Positions 1 to 8,409 of a stretch of 64,000 nt of DNA are shown here, in pieces. The stretch comes from Arthrobacter sp. C9C5 (GTDB lineage Bacteria > Actinomycetota > Actinomycetes > Actinomycetales > Micrococcaceae): NCBI RefSeq assembly GCF_013359735.1, contig NZ_JABFMX010000015.1:1-64000 (forward strand), given 5' to 3'. The first letter of the stretch is position 1. Every line of letters begins with the position of its first letter. A program made the position numbers and the translations under genes. The notes below the pieces were generated by a model. The model saw only the letters and a program-made list of their open reading frames with translations. It had not been told where the DNA came from and ran no database searches.

Positions 1-663
1 CGGCCCCAGGTCATGGTCACCATCGACTACCGCGACCTCCTCGAACGCCTCCACCACGAAACCAACATCAACACTGACACCGACGCCAAGACGGGTCCGT
101 TCGGGACCGGCGACGCCACCGGACACAGCCCCGGAGTGGGCCCGCTCGGGTTCACCGGCACCGGAGCCAGCGGACGCGGCACCGGCGCGGGGGCCGGCCG
201 CCGCGGCGGCGACGGCCCCGGAGCGGGACCGCTCGGGTTTGCCGGCACCGGGACCCTGGCCTTCACCGGACCCGTCACCGCCGCGACCATCCGCAAGATC
301 GCCTGCGACGCGGACATCATCCCCGTCCTGCTCGGATCCCGGGGCCGGATCCTGGACGTCGGCCGCACCAGCCGGATCTTCCCGCCCCACATCCGCAAAG
401 CCATCACCGCCCGCGACCAGGGCTGCGCCTTCCCCGGCTGCACCATCCCGGCACCCTGGTGCGAAGCCCACCACATCACCTACTGGTCCACAGGCGGCAG
501 CACGTCCACCAACAACGGAACACTCCTCTGCTCCCACCATCACCACCTGACCCACAAAGAACAATGGACCATCCAGATCCGCGCCGGAATCCCCTGGTTC
601 ATCCCGCCACCCCACCTCGACCCACGCCAAACACCCCGAAGAAACCACTACTTCAGATGCTGA
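1..663 (+). CDS. DUF222/13E12-family HNH endonuclease, C-terminal part (5' end outside window)
   Basis: The reading frame is open from base 1, so the gene begins upstream of the window; an internal ATG lies at 13. The visible part has a Gly/Thr-rich low-complexity linker (roughly bases 100-270), then the IRKIACDADI block and an HNH module with CAFPGC, WCEAHHI, an Asn pair and CSHHHH. That arrangement is typical of actinobacterial DUF222 (13E12 repeat) proteins with a C-terminal HNH nuclease domain that binds metal and cuts DNA. The biological role of this family is not settled. The linker is probably a flexible, fast-changing spacer. A related N-terminal fragment without HNH lies at 31591-32073. 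Confidence 0.85.
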   Translation, partial: RPQVMVTIDYRDLLERLHHETNINTDTDAKTGPFGTGDATGHSPGVGPLGFTGTGASGRGTGAGAGRRGGDGPGAGPLGFAGTGTLAFTGPVTAATIRKIACDADIIPVLLGSRGRILDVGRTSRIFPPHIRKAITARDQGCAFPGCTIPAPWCEAHHITYWSTGGSTSTNNGTLLCSHHHHLTHKEQWTIQIRAGIPWFIPPPHLDPRQTPRRNHYFRC

Positions 664-771
664 ACAACGAAGCCGGTCGACCGGAATCCGAACGGTCACG
701 CGCCGGGGGAGTCCAGCAGGACCGCCGGGACCGGTCGTGACCGCAGCGAGGGCGGTCATGGGGCCTGGGCT

Positions 772-813
772 CCGAGACCGAACACCCGAGACCGAACACC
801 CGAGACGGAAGAC
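772..813. repeat. 14-bp tandem repeat, three units
   Basis: Two identical units of CCGAGACCGAACAC are followed by a degenerate third (CCGAGACGGAAGAC). They sit in the 253-base gap between the HNH gene and the methyltransferase. I see no gene or clear terminator in that gap. Confidence 0.8.
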
Positions 814-904
814 CGACAGTCGAAGACGTGCGGCCGGAGGCTGTGGATCGAATGTTGGCCGGCGCAGGCGGCGCGGGCCGACGGAGGAACTGCACAGCAG
901 AGGC

Positions 905-910
905 GATAGT
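905..910 (+). promoter_or_regulatory. -10-like hexamer for a leaderless methyltransferase mRNA
   Basis: GATAGT is followed by 6 bases and then the ATG at 917, placing predicted transcription start on the start codon. No clear -35 is seen. Confidence 0.4.
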
Positions 911-916
911 GACGGG

Positions 917-1672
917 ATGACAAACCAGCAACAGCTCTGGGACGACGAGGCCGCGAGGAAGTACGACACGCCTGGAGAGGGAATGTTCGCGCCCGCGGTA
1001 CTCGGCCCCACGGTAGAGGTGCTGTCGAAGCTCGCGGGCGACGGACCGGCCATCGAATTTGCCATTGGCACGGGCCGGGTCGCGATTCCCCTTTCAGAAG
1101 CAGGGGTTCGAGTCAGCGGTATCGAACTGTCCCACGCGATGATCTCCCGCTTGCGTGAGAAGGCCAGCGAACGCCATATTCCCGTCGTTCAGGGCGACAT
1201 GACCGAGGCAGTGGCGGGTGAGAACTTCTCGCTTGCATTCCTGGTGTTCAACACCATCGCCAACCTCTTGACGCAGGACGAGCAGGTGCGCTGCTTCCAG
1301 AACGCTGCGCGCCATCTTGCACCTGGCGGGCGCTTTGTCATAGAGCTCTGGGTGCCACAACTCCGTTCACTGCCGCCCGGCCAGGGTGGGACGGTTGAAG
1401 TGAGCAAGCCCGGGTATCTCCTGGTTGACACGTATGACGTGCTGCACCAGCACGTCATTTCGCACCATGTGCGCTTCGGGCCGGAACTGTCGGATGGGCG
1501 GGAATCGCGGATCGGACGGACGCCGCACCGATACATCTGGCCCAGCGAGCTGGATCTCATGGCCCGGCTAGCCGGCTTCGAGTTGGAATCCAGGTGGGCG
1601 GACTGGGACGGCAGCGAATTCACCGGAGAATCCCGCAGCCACGTGTCGGTGTACCGGCTTACTTCACCCTGA
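917..1672 (+). CDS. Class I SAM-dependent methyltransferase
   Basis: This 251-residue protein has a Rossmann-type AdoMet fold. Motif I is EFAIGTGRVAIP (residues 47-58), an acidic motif II GIEL (68-71) follows, and a post-motif region FNTIANLLTQDEQ comes next, as in small-molecule methyltransferases of the UbiE/Methyltransf_25 type. The start at 917 is preferred over an upstream in-frame start at 737 because similarity-like sequence begins at TNQQQLWDDEAA and a -10-like hexamer sits 6 bases before it. Substrate is unknown. It stands alone, with a minus-strand gene next to it. Confidence 0.8.
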   Translation: MTNQQQLWDDEAARKYDTPGEGMFAPAVLGPTVEVLSKLAGDGPAIEFAIGTGRVAIPLSEAGVRVSGIELSHAMISRLREKASERHIPVVQGDMTEAVAGENFSLAFLVFNTIANLLTQDEQVRCFQNAARHLAPGGRFVIELWVPQLRSLPPGQGGTVEVSKPGYLLVDTYDVLHQHVISHHVRFGPELSDGRESRIGRTPHRYIWPSELDLMARLAGFELESRWADWDGSEFTGESRSHVSVYRLTSP

Positions 1673-1680
1673 AGGACCGC

Positions 1681-2130
1681 TCAACCGGCTTTGAAGGGGA
1701 GCGGGGTGCCGGGCGGGAACGGGACAGCGCCCTGTTCCGGCGTCATCGTGAACCATTCGCCGTTCTGCTCGGTAAGGAAGAACAGTTGCCGCGCGCCGGT
1801 GTCGAGCGGATCGCCGTCGGGATAGGACTTTCCGCAAGTCACCGGCATGGACGCGATACGGACCGGGTCCGCACCAATTCCGCCCTTGAGTACCTGCTCC
1901 ACTTCTACCGTGTGAACGTTCGCCTGGTATCCGTAGCTCCGGACCTCACCGTCCCCCTTGACCGGCTTGCCGACCAGAACCGCACTGGCGTGTTCGACGC
2001 GCTGTTGCATCGTCTCGAAACGGACCCAGTCGACGCAGACATCCGTGCGGGTGACCGGCACGAGCCAGCAACCGCAGAGCAGCACTCCCGAGAGAACGCC
2101 GATGATCGCTGTCCCCGCCAGTCTCCGCAT
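1681..2130 (-). CDS. Putative lipoprotein of unknown function
   Basis: A 149-residue protein begins MRRLAGTAIIGVLSG, a classic signal peptide with a lipobox ending LCGC, so it is probably lipid-anchored on the outer face of the membrane. The mature part contains two further cysteines (DVCVDW and VTCGK) that could form a disulphide. I do not recognise a catalytic domain; the EVEQVLKGG segment resembles proteins of unknown function in actinobacteria. The start at 2130 is chosen because it sits directly before the signal peptide and 6 bases after TACAGT. It converges with the methyltransferase, leaving only 8 bases between them. Confidence 0.65.
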   Translation of the reverse strand: MRRLAGTAIIGVLSGVLLCGCWLVPVTRTDVCVDWVRFETMQQRVEHASAVLVGKPVKGDGEVRSYGYQANVHTVEVEQVLKGGIGADPVRIASMPVTCGKSYPDGDPLDTGARQLFFLTEQNGEWFTMTPEQGAVPFPPGTPLPFKAG

Positions 2131-2136
2131 GCTCAG

Positions 2137-2142
2137 ACTGTA
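2137..2142 (-). promoter_or_regulatory. -10-like hexamer for the lipoprotein gene
   Basis: Reading the minus strand, TACAGT lies 6 bases before the ATG at 2130, and TGGACC lies 17 bases upstream of it as a possible -35. This implies a leaderless transcript. Confidence 0.45.
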
Positions 2143-2295
2143 GCTTCGGTCAACCGCGTGGTCCATGGAAAACCACCGTCGGGAACACAGCCGGCGGAGA
2201 CCGCTGCCGGCAATGCGGGCCCACGGAGAGCGCGAAAAGCAGCCGCCGCAGACTCGCGCGCGACGGACCGCCGCCGGCCGCTCCACACCGGCGCG

Positions 2296-2721
2296 TCAGC
2301 GGAATAGCGCGAAAACCCGCAACGGCTCAGGACTAAAGTCGGCGCCTTCGGTGAAACCCAGGGCCTCGTAAAAGGCTCGCTGGCCCGGCTTGTTGTCGGT
2401 GAGGAGGACCGTCTGCCGGACGTGCCCGTACCGTGCCTGCACGGCTTCCAGCAGCGTCCGTCCCACACCGGTCCCTTGGAGCGCCGGGTCCACGAGGATG
2501 TCCTGCAAGTAACAGATGCTCGCATCGTCGGAGACGGCCCGGGCAAGGCCAACAAGTTCCCCTCCGGCACTGCGAGCCGTGACCACAAAAGAAGAATTCC
2601 GGATGGCCCGTACGAGCAGTCCCGGGTCCCGGGTGTAGGCGGCCCACCCGACGGATTCGTACAGCGCCAGTGCCTCGGCGTCGGACACGTCGGCGCTGGC
2701 GGAGATTGAGAACTGAGGCAT
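2296..2721 (-). CDS. GNAT family N-acetyltransferase
   Basis: A 141-residue single-domain GNAT protein. The acetyl-CoA pyrophosphate-binding motif is QGTGVGRTLL (residues 82-91), preceded by the beta-4 strand ICYLQDILVDP and followed by FYEALGF, which is the usual beta-6/alpha-4 hallmark. It transfers an acetyl group from acetyl-CoA to an amine; the substrate cannot be read from sequence. The start MPQFSISA at 2721 is chosen over a start 45 bases upstream because that one would run into the divergent neighbour. Only 14 bases separate it from the divergent P-loop gene. Confidence 0.85.
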   Translation of the reverse strand: MPQFSISASADVSDAEALALYESVGWAAYTRDPGLLVRAIRNSSFVVTARSAGGELVGLARAVSDDASICYLQDILVDPALQGTGVGRTLLEAVQARYGHVRQTVLLTDNKPGQRAFYEALGFTEGADFSPEPLRVFALFR

Positions 2722-2735
2722 CGCATCAGTGTGGC

Positions 2736-3317
2736 ATGCTGAGCTTCGTGCACCCCCGGAATCCAACCGCTGCCCCCTCGCGAGTCCTCTTCTACGGCGT
2801 CACAGGAAGCGGGAAGTCCTCCGCCGCCCGTGCCTATGCGGCGAGAACGGGGCTCCCGGAATTCTCTGCCGACGACGATATCGGCTGGCTTCCGGGCTGG
2901 CGGCAGCCGGACACCGCCGTGCAGCGGGAGCTCGCGGCGCGCATCGCCGGCCAGGATCAGTGGGTCCTCGACAGTGCCTATGGAGTGTGGCGTGACCTTG
3001 TTGTGCCGCGCGCGGAGCTGATCGTAGGACTGGACTATCCGCGCTGGCTTTCGCTGCTTCGGCTGCTCCGCCGCTCGCTTCGCCGGGTCATCGCCCGGGA
3101 AGAGGTCTGCAACGGAAACCGGGAAACTTTCGGCCGCCTCCTCGCGCCCGACTCGATCATCGGCTGGCATTTCCGCTCGTTCAGTCGCAAGCGACGGGTC
3201 ATGCGGGAGATGCAGGCCGCACCCGGCACCTCGAAGGTCCTCATTTTCCGTCACCCCCGCGAACTCGAGGCGTGGCTCCAAGGGCTCCCGAAAGCAGGCC
3301 CGCGCCCTGCCGGGTAG
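2736..3317 (+). CDS. P-loop NTPase, topology-modulation/adenylate-kinase-like
   Basis: A 193-residue protein with a Walker A motif GVTGSGKS (residues 21-28) and features of the small FlaR/AAA_18-type nucleoside-kinase-like group: PEFSADDDIGWLPGW after the P-loop, WVLDSAY in a Walker-B-like strand, then a basic region LLRRSLRRV and FRSFSRKRR that resembles a lid. It probably phosphorylates or otherwise senses a small substrate, but the target is unknown. ATG 2736 is given; GTG 2748 is an alternative that would leave 26 bases to the divergent gene. Its promoter must lie inside the neighbouring acetyltransferase gene or be shared with it. Confidence 0.75.
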   Translation: MLSFVHPRNPTAAPSRVLFYGVTGSGKSSAARAYAARTGLPEFSADDDIGWLPGWRQPDTAVQRELAARIAGQDQWVLDSAYGVWRDLVVPRAELIVGLDYPRWLSLLRLLRRSLRRVIAREEVCNGNRETFGRLLAPDSIIGWHFRSFSRKRRVMREMQAAPGTSKVLIFRHPRELEAWLQGLPKAGPRPAG

Positions 3318-3351
3318 TGTGGCAGCCCCTTCCCGCGGGGCCAGGCCTGCG

Positions 3352-3543
3352 TCAGCGGACCGGCTCGCCCTGGGCGTTGACCGGGAAGTCCGCTATCACG
3401 CGATTCGTCGTCGTATCGATGATGACCACGGAATGATCCGGCCACCCCGGGTCGGGCACGACCGTGTAGCTCACGTCCGTGAGTTTCGTCGGCCGGCCCG
3501 GTTCTGCCGCCTGTCCGGCACCCGCCAGACCGCCCGACACCAA
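3352..3543 (-). CDS. Small hypothetical ORF or gene remnant
   Basis: A 63-codon minus-strand frame with a TTG start (in-frame GTG next) and a stop 24 bases upstream of it. The C-terminal half, VVIIDTTTNRVIADFPVN, reads like real protein and loosely recalls the core of FlaG-type small proteins, but I see no flagellar genes nearby. It could be a genuine small gene or the surviving 3' end of a longer one. No convincing ribosome-binding site is seen. The rest of the 3318-3608 interval holds nothing else I can support. Confidence 0.3.
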   Translation of the reverse strand: MVSGGLAGAGQAAEPGRPTKLTDVSYTVVPDPGWPDHSVVIIDTTTNRVIADFPVNAQGEPVR

Positions 3544-3608
3544 ACCGGCGGACGGCCCCCGGCGTCGTCAGTAACCCGCCGAAGGCCGCCCGCCACCCAT
3601 TGCGGACG

Positions 3609-4397
3609 CTATTTCTTCCCGAACAGCCCGCCCAACAGGCCGCCGAGGCCTCCGTCGGTCTTCTGTGTGTCGCTCCGCGTGTCCTGCGGCACGTCCTCCT
3701 GCTGGCCCGGGAGGTCAATGTCGATCAGCTCACCCGGCTGCGGCTCACTGCCGGACGGCTGGTCCTGCGGGACAGCCTGCGGCTGGAGCTCAGGCTCGGC
3801 GGCATTGCCGGCGTCCGGGGCTACAGCCTCATTGGCCGTCCGCTGCTGCCCACCGCCAAGCATGCCCCCGAGGATGTCGCCCAGGCCGCCGCCGGCAGCG
3901 CCGCCGCCGAGAATTCCACCGAGGATGCCGCCTAGGTCAATGCCGCCGGCCCCGGCACCAGCCCCGGTCCCGCCGCCGGCCTGGCCGCGGCCGCCCAGGA
4001 CCTTGTTCGCGAGGTATGACATGACGATCGGCGCGAGCAGGGGCAGGAGCTTGCGGACCAAGTCCCCGCCCATGCCGCCGAGCTGCGCGGTTCCCGCCAG
4101 CTGGTTGGCGACCTGGTCCTGCTGGCCGCCGAAGACATGGTTAACGATCTTTTCGCCGTCGGCAGTGTCCACCTGCGCCGCATCGACGCCGCCGTCGACC
4201 AGCCCGTCGCGGTGCTGGCCGAGCGCGGACTCCAGCGAGGCCGCGCCCTCCGGAGCCTGTGCGTTGTTATGCAGTCCGGCGAGGAGCGTGGGCACGGCGG
4301 CCTCCACCGCGGCCTGGGCGGTCTGCCGGTCAGTTCCGAGCATGCCGGCAATTTGGTCTACCGGGATCTGCCCGAGGATGTCCTGGAGCTCAGTCAT
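3609..4397 (-). CDS. DUF937 family protein
   Basis: A 262-residue protein beginning MTELQDILGQIP, with a good ribosome-binding site (GAAGGAG) before the ATG at 4397. The N-terminal 130 residues match the DUF937 layout: GMLGTDRQTAQAAVEAAVPTL, then HVFGGQQDQVANQLAG and LLPLLAPIVMSYLANK. The remainder is low complexity: repeated GGIL/GGGL segments, a Gln/Pro/Glu-rich stretch, and a terminal GGLGGLLGGLFGKK. Function of the family is unknown; Gly/Leu repeats of this kind are often surface-associated or self-assembling, which is inference. The 235 bases between this start and ribF hold only a weak promoter candidate. Confidence 0.8.
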   Translation of the reverse strand: MTELQDILGQIPVDQIAGMLGTDRQTAQAAVEAAVPTLLAGLHNNAQAPEGAASLESALGQHRDGLVDGGVDAAQVDTADGEKIVNHVFGGQQDQVANQLAGTAQLGGMGGDLVRKLLPLLAPIVMSYLANKVLGGRGQAGGGTGAGAGAGGIDLGGILGGILGGGAAGGGLGDILGGMLGGGQQRTANEAVAPDAGNAAEPELQPQAVPQDQPSGSEPQPGELIDIDLPGQQEDVPQDTRSDTQKTDGGLGGLLGGLFGKK

Positions 4398-4632
4398 GGC
4401 GTTCTCCTTCAGCCGCGGGCCGGGCCGCGGACATTGTTGGCGGCGCCGGCAGCGTTGCCGTGGCCGAACTGGTGCCCTTGCATCGTAGCCGGGGGCGGGG
4501 GAGGCGGAAAGGCGTCCGCCGGAGCCCCGGGTGCCGTCCAAGAGCCGGGGCGATAGCGGGTAATCTTAGAGAGTTCCGGAGCCGGCCCAACCCTCCGGAG
4601 GAGTCAATGGCAGGCAGCAAAAGGCGAGGTAG

Positions 4633-5637
4633 ATGGTCCACATCTGGAACGATCCGTCCGAAGTCCCGGCGGACTTCGGCCCGTCCGTGGTCACGTTCGG
4701 GAACTTCGACGGCGTGCACCGCGGCCACCAGCAGGTGCTCTCGCAGCTCATCCGCACGGCCCGCCTGAACCATGCCCGCGCCGTCGCCATCACGTTTGAC
4801 CCGCACCCGGCGCAGGTCCACCGCCCCGAATCCGCCCCCGAGCTGATCATGGGGCTGGAGGACAAGCTCGTCGCCCTCGGCGAGGTGGGCCTCGACGCCG
4901 TCCTGGTGATGAAGTACTCGCTCGAACTGGCCAGCCTCACGCCGGAAGAGTTCGTTTCCTCCGTGCTGGTCGATGCGCTCAAGGCCAGCCACGTGGTGAT
5001 CGGCCACGACGCCCGCTTCGGCCGCGGCAACTCCGGCGACCTGGACACCATGAAGGAACTGGGGGAAAAGCTCGGCTTCGAGGTCCAGGTCATCAGCGAG
5101 TTCGGTTCCGAAGGCTACCCGCTGCACCACGGGCACGACGACGGCGACGACGACGGCGCGAGCGACCGCCGCTGTTCCTCGACCTGGGTCCGGGAAGCGC
5201 TGCGGGAGGGCGACGTCGCCACCGCCGCCGCGGTCCTGGGCCGGCCGCACCGGATGCGCGGCGAGGTGGTCCACGGGGCCGCCCGCGGCCGCGACCTCGG
5301 TTTCCCCACGGCCAACCTCTCCTCCGATGCCAGCGGCTACATCCCCGCGGACGGCATTTACGCCGGCTGGCTCGTGGACCAGGCCGGCACGCGCTGGCCC
5401 GCCGCGATTTCCGTGGGCTCCAACCCGACCTTCGACGGCGTCAGCCGGCAGGTCGAGGCGCACGTGATCGACCGCCCGGAAGAGGCCGTCGAGGACTTCG
5501 ATCTGTACGGCCAGACAGTGGTGGTCGAGTTCGTGGCCCGTTTGCGCGGCATGGTCGCGTACCGTGGCCCTGAGGCGCTGGTCGAGCAGATGCGGCTGGA
5601 CGTCGTGCAGGCGCACGACATCCTTTTCGCCGGCTAG
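4633..5637 (+). CDS. ribF: Bifunctional riboflavin kinase / FAD synthetase
   Basis: A 334-residue RibF of normal length. The N-terminal FMN adenylyltransferase domain carries VTFGNFDGVHRGHQ (residues 20-33) and TFDPHPAQV; the C-terminal riboflavin kinase domain carries GRDLGFPTANL (about residues 219-229) and GSNPTFDG. It makes FMN and then FAD from riboflavin in the cytoplasm. One oddity is a short acidic/His insert HHGHDDGDDDGASD in the middle. The kynurenine-pathway genes follow after 29 bases and may be co-transcribed. No FMN riboswitch is seen upstream. Confidence 0.95.
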   Translation: MVHIWNDPSEVPADFGPSVVTFGNFDGVHRGHQQVLSQLIRTARLNHARAVAITFDPHPAQVHRPESAPELIMGLEDKLVALGEVGLDAVLVMKYSLELASLTPEEFVSSVLVDALKASHVVIGHDARFGRGNSGDLDTMKELGEKLGFEVQVISEFGSEGYPLHHGHDDGDDDGASDRRCSSTWVREALREGDVATAAAVLGRPHRMRGEVVHGAARGRDLGFPTANLSSDASGYIPADGIYAGWLVDQAGTRWPAAISVGSNPTFDGVSRQVEAHVIDRPEEAVEDFDLYGQTVVVEFVARLRGMVAYRGPEALVEQMRLDVVQAHDILFAG

Positions 5638-5666
5638 CGCGCCCCGTTTGGCAAGGAAGGCAAGAC

Positions 5667-6521
5667 GTGACGATTGAGAAGAACACGCGGGAGCTGGACA
5701 AGGACATCGTCCGCGACTTCAGCGCCCGGATGAGCTACGCCTCGTACCTGCAGTTGCCGACGCTGCTCAGTGCCCAGCAGCCGGTCAGCGAGCCGGAGCA
5801 CCACGACGAGATGCTGTTCATCATCCAGCACCAGACCACGGAACTGTGGCTCAAGCTCGTGCTGCACGAACTCCGTAGCGCCGCCGCCTGGCTGCGCGCG
5901 GACGACCTCGGCTCGGCGCTCAAGGCGATCGCCCGGGTCAAGCACATCCAGAAAACCCTGACCGAGCAGTGGTCCGTGCTGGCCACGCTCACGCCGACCG
6001 AGTACTCCCAGTTCCGCGGCTTCCTCGGCAACTCGTCCGGGTTCCAGTCCAGCCAGTACCGGGCGGTGGAATTCCTGCTCGGCAACAAGAACCGCAAAAT
6101 GCTGCCCGTGTTCGAATCAGACCCCGAAGCCCACGGGATGCTCCAGGAACTCCTCGAAGCCCCGAGCATCTACGACGACTTCCTCGCCTACCTCAAGCGC
6201 CAGGGCTTCGACGTGCCGGCCTCGGTGCTCAACCGGGATGTCAGCCAGGCCCACGAGTTCTGCCCCGAGCTGGTCCCGGTGTTCAAGTACATCTACGAAA
6301 ACGCGGCCAGTAACTGGGGCGCCTACGAAGCCTGCGAGGAACTCGTAGACCTGGAGGACAACTTCCAGCTCTGGCGCTTCCGGCACCTGCGGACCGTGCA
6401 GCGCACCATCGGGATGAAGGCCGGCACCGGCGGATCCAGCGGCGCCGCGTTCCTGCAAAAAGCCCTCGAACTGACCTTCTTCCCGGAGCTGTTCGCAGTC
6501 CGCACGGAGATCGGCCAGTGA
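5667..6521 (+). CDS. kynA: Tryptophan 2,3-dioxygenase
   Basis: A 284-residue TDO opening L-tryptophan to N-formylkynurenine with a b-type haem. Family hallmarks are LLFIIQHQ-type sequence (here MLFIIQHQTTELW, distal-pocket His near residue 55), SSGFQSSQYR, FQLWRFRH with the likely proximal haem ligand at His240, and GTGGSSG near the C terminus. The GTG start has a strong AAGGAAGG ribosome-binding site. It overlaps the kynureninase gene by 4 bases, so the two are translationally coupled. No kynurenine formamidase is present between or beside them; another hydrolase elsewhere must supply that step, or it occurs spontaneously. Confidence 0.95.
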   Translation: MTIEKNTRELDKDIVRDFSARMSYASYLQLPTLLSAQQPVSEPEHHDEMLFIIQHQTTELWLKLVLHELRSAAAWLRADDLGSALKAIARVKHIQKTLTEQWSVLATLTPTEYSQFRGFLGNSSGFQSSQYRAVEFLLGNKNRKMLPVFESDPEAHGMLQELLEAPSIYDDFLAYLKRQGFDVPASVLNRDVSQAHEFCPELVPVFKYIYENAASNWGAYEACEELVDLEDNFQLWRFRHLRTVQRTIGMKAGTGGSSGAAFLQKALELTFFPELFAVRTEIGQ

Positions 6522-7774
6522 GCGCCGAACCCGCCGCCCAGTTGGGCGCCGATGGTCTGTGGCAGCGCGCGCTCGACCTCGACGCCGCAGATCCCCTCGC
6601 CTCCTACCGCGACCACTTCGTCGGCACGGACACGGAGCTGTCCTACCTCGACGGCAACTCACTGGGCCGTCCGCTCAAACGGACCGTCACGGACATCAGC
6701 AGCTTCATCCAGGACAGCTGGGGCGGGCGCCTGATCCGCGGCTGGGACGAGGAATGGCTGGAGCTCCCGCAGGCCATCGGAGACCAGCTTGGCCGCGCCG
6801 TGCTCGGCGCCGCCGCGGGGCAGACCATCATCGCGGATTCCACCACGGTGGTGCTCTACAAGCTGATCCGCGCCGCGCTGGCCGCCGTCACCGACCCCAG
6901 CCGCACCGAAATCGTGCTGGACACGGACAACTTCCCGACCGACCGCTACCTCGTCGAAGGCATCGCCCGCGAAGAGGGGCTCACCCTGCGCTGGATCGAG
7001 GCGGACCCTGCCTCCGGCGTGACCGTGGAGCAGGTGCGCGCCGCCACCGGCCCGGCCACCGCCGTCGTGGTCCTGAGCCAGATCGCCTACCGCTCCGGAT
7101 TCCTCGCGGACCTGCCGGGCATCACTGCCGCCGTGCACGACGCCGGCGCGCTGGTGGTGTGGGACCTGTGCCACTCCGCCGGTTCGGTGGAGATCGGCCT
7201 GGACGCCGCGGACGTGGACTTCGCCGCGGGCTGCACCTACAAATACCTGAACGGGGGACCGGGCTCGCCCGCGTTCGCCTACGTCAATGCCCGGCACCTG
7301 CCCGGCCTGCAGCAACCGATCTGGGGCTGGATGGGGCGCAAGGACGCCTTCGAAATGGGGCCCGGCTATGAGGCCGCTGCCGGCATCCGGGGTTTCCTCA
7401 GCGGTACCCCGGCCGTCTTCGGCATGCTCGCCATGCGCGGCACGCTGGACCTGCTCGAGGAAGTCGGCATGGCCGCCGTGCGGGAGAAATCCCGGCTGCT
7501 GACCGCGTTCGCCGTCGAACTCCACGACGCCTGGCTCGAACCGGCCGGGGTGCGGCTGGCAACTCCGCGGGACCCGGAGCTGCGCGGCAGCCACATCACA
7601 GTGGACCACCCGGCCTTCCGGGAGATGACGGCGGCGCTGTGGGAGCAGGACGTGATCCCGGACTTCCGTGCGCCGCAGGGCATCCGGATCGGCCTGTCGC
7701 CGCTGAGCACCTCGTTCGCCGAGCTGTACCGGGGCGTCGCGGCGATCCGCGGGCTGCTGGCAGACTCCGAGTAA
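6518..7774 (+). CDS. kynU: Kynureninase
   Basis: A 418-residue PLP enzyme cleaving kynurenine to anthranilate and alanine. The PLP lysine lies in CTYKYLNGGPG (Lys242), and the family motifs YLDGNSLGRP near the N terminus, WDLCHSAG, and WGWMGRKDAFEMG are present. The GTG start overlaps the stop of the dioxygenase gene (GTGA). With the dioxygenase it forms a minimal tryptophan-to-anthranilate route; it ends about 20 bases before the rpsO promoter with no obvious terminator. Confidence 0.95.
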   Translation: MSAEPAAQLGADGLWQRALDLDAADPLASYRDHFVGTDTELSYLDGNSLGRPLKRTVTDISSFIQDSWGGRLIRGWDEEWLELPQAIGDQLGRAVLGAAAGQTIIADSTTVVLYKLIRAALAAVTDPSRTEIVLDTDNFPTDRYLVEGIAREEGLTLRWIEADPASGVTVEQVRAATGPATAVVVLSQIAYRSGFLADLPGITAAVHDAGALVVWDLCHSAGSVEIGLDAADVDFAAGCTYKYLNGGPGSPAFAYVNARHLPGLQQPIWGWMGRKDAFEMGPGYEAAAGIRGFLSGTPAVFGMLAMRGTLDLLEEVGMAAVREKSRLLTAFAVELHDAWLEPAGVRLATPRDPELRGSHITVDHPAFREMTAALWEQDVIPDFRAPQGIRIGLSPLSTSFAELYRGVAAIRGLLADSE

Positions 7775-7797
7775 CAGTGGACGCCGTGCGGACTGTT

Positions 7798-7827
7798 TAG
7801 ACAACTTCGACGGCGTGCCAGTAAACT
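7798..7827 (+). promoter_or_regulatory. rpsO promoter
   Basis: TAGACA and TAAACT are separated by 18 bases, a good housekeeping-sigma arrangement. The predicted start near 7834 gives a leader of about 135 nt before rpsO. The leader contains G/C-rich complementary segments (for example GGCCCTCCC with later GGG runs) that could fold; S15 autoregulates its own mRNA leader in several bacterial phyla, but I cannot identify the binding fold here. Confidence 0.55.
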
Positions 7828-7969
7828 AAACGTTGGATCCGGCTGCAGTCCGTGGCGGCTGGCTCTTGTTGTGCTGTGGAGGCCCTCCCAAGGGGCAGGG
7901 ATTTCCGGCGCGGCACCCCCGGCAGTGAATTACTGATTCGGGCCTCACGGCACATCTCTAGGAGTTAAC

Positions 7970-8239
7970 GTGGCACTTGAAGCCGCTGTAAAGCAGTCCA
8001 TCATGAAGGATTTCGCAACGTCCGAGGGCGACACCGGTTCGCCGGAGGTCCAGGTTGCAGTCCTGACCCAGCGGATCAAGGATCTGACGGAGCACATGAA
8101 GGAGCACAAGCACGATTACCACACCCAGCGCGGTCTGCTGGCCATGGTTGGTCGTCGCAAGCGCATGCTCACCTACCTCAAGAACACTGACATCAACCGC
8201 TACCGTGCGCTCATCGAGCGCCTCGGCCTGCGCCGCTAG
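7970..8239 (+). CDS. rpsO: 30S ribosomal protein S15
   Basis: An 89-residue S15 of standard length, starting with GTG after the ribosome-binding site TAGGAG. Conserved S15 signatures are [37 protein letters not shown] and [20 protein letters not shown]. It binds 16S rRNA helices 20-22 early in 30S assembly. The rpsO-pnp order is conserved across bacteria. An intrinsic terminator follows, so pnp expression probably depends on read-through or its own promoter. Confidence 0.98.
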   Translation: MALEAAVKQSIMKDFATSEGDTGSPEVQVAVLTQRIKDLTEHMKEHKHDYHTQRGLLAMVGRRKRMLTYLKNTDINRYRALIERLGLRR

Positions 8240-8251
8240 TCAGCTCTAAGG

Positions 8252-8286
8252 GGCGGCCCTTTCCATCGGAAGGGGCCGCCTTCTTC
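8252..8286 (+). terminator. Intrinsic terminator after rpsO
   Basis: A GC-rich hairpin pairs GGCGGCCC-TTTCC with GGAAGGGGCCGCC (one mismatch) and is followed by TTCTTC, 12 bases after the rpsO stop. Confidence 0.75.
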
Positions 8287-8409
8287 AAAAAAACTCAACA
8301 GGAGGATCAACCGCATCACGCATTCGCGGTCCTCGGTAGTGATCTCCGGGAACGGCTTCAAGGACTGAAGCCTTGGCCCGGGGGTCTCGATCGATGACCG
8401 GGTGCAGTG

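Noticed and set aside
4398..4632. FMN riboswitch before ribF
   Set aside because: No conserved RFN-element segments are seen; only a weak TAATCT -10 candidate at 4561.
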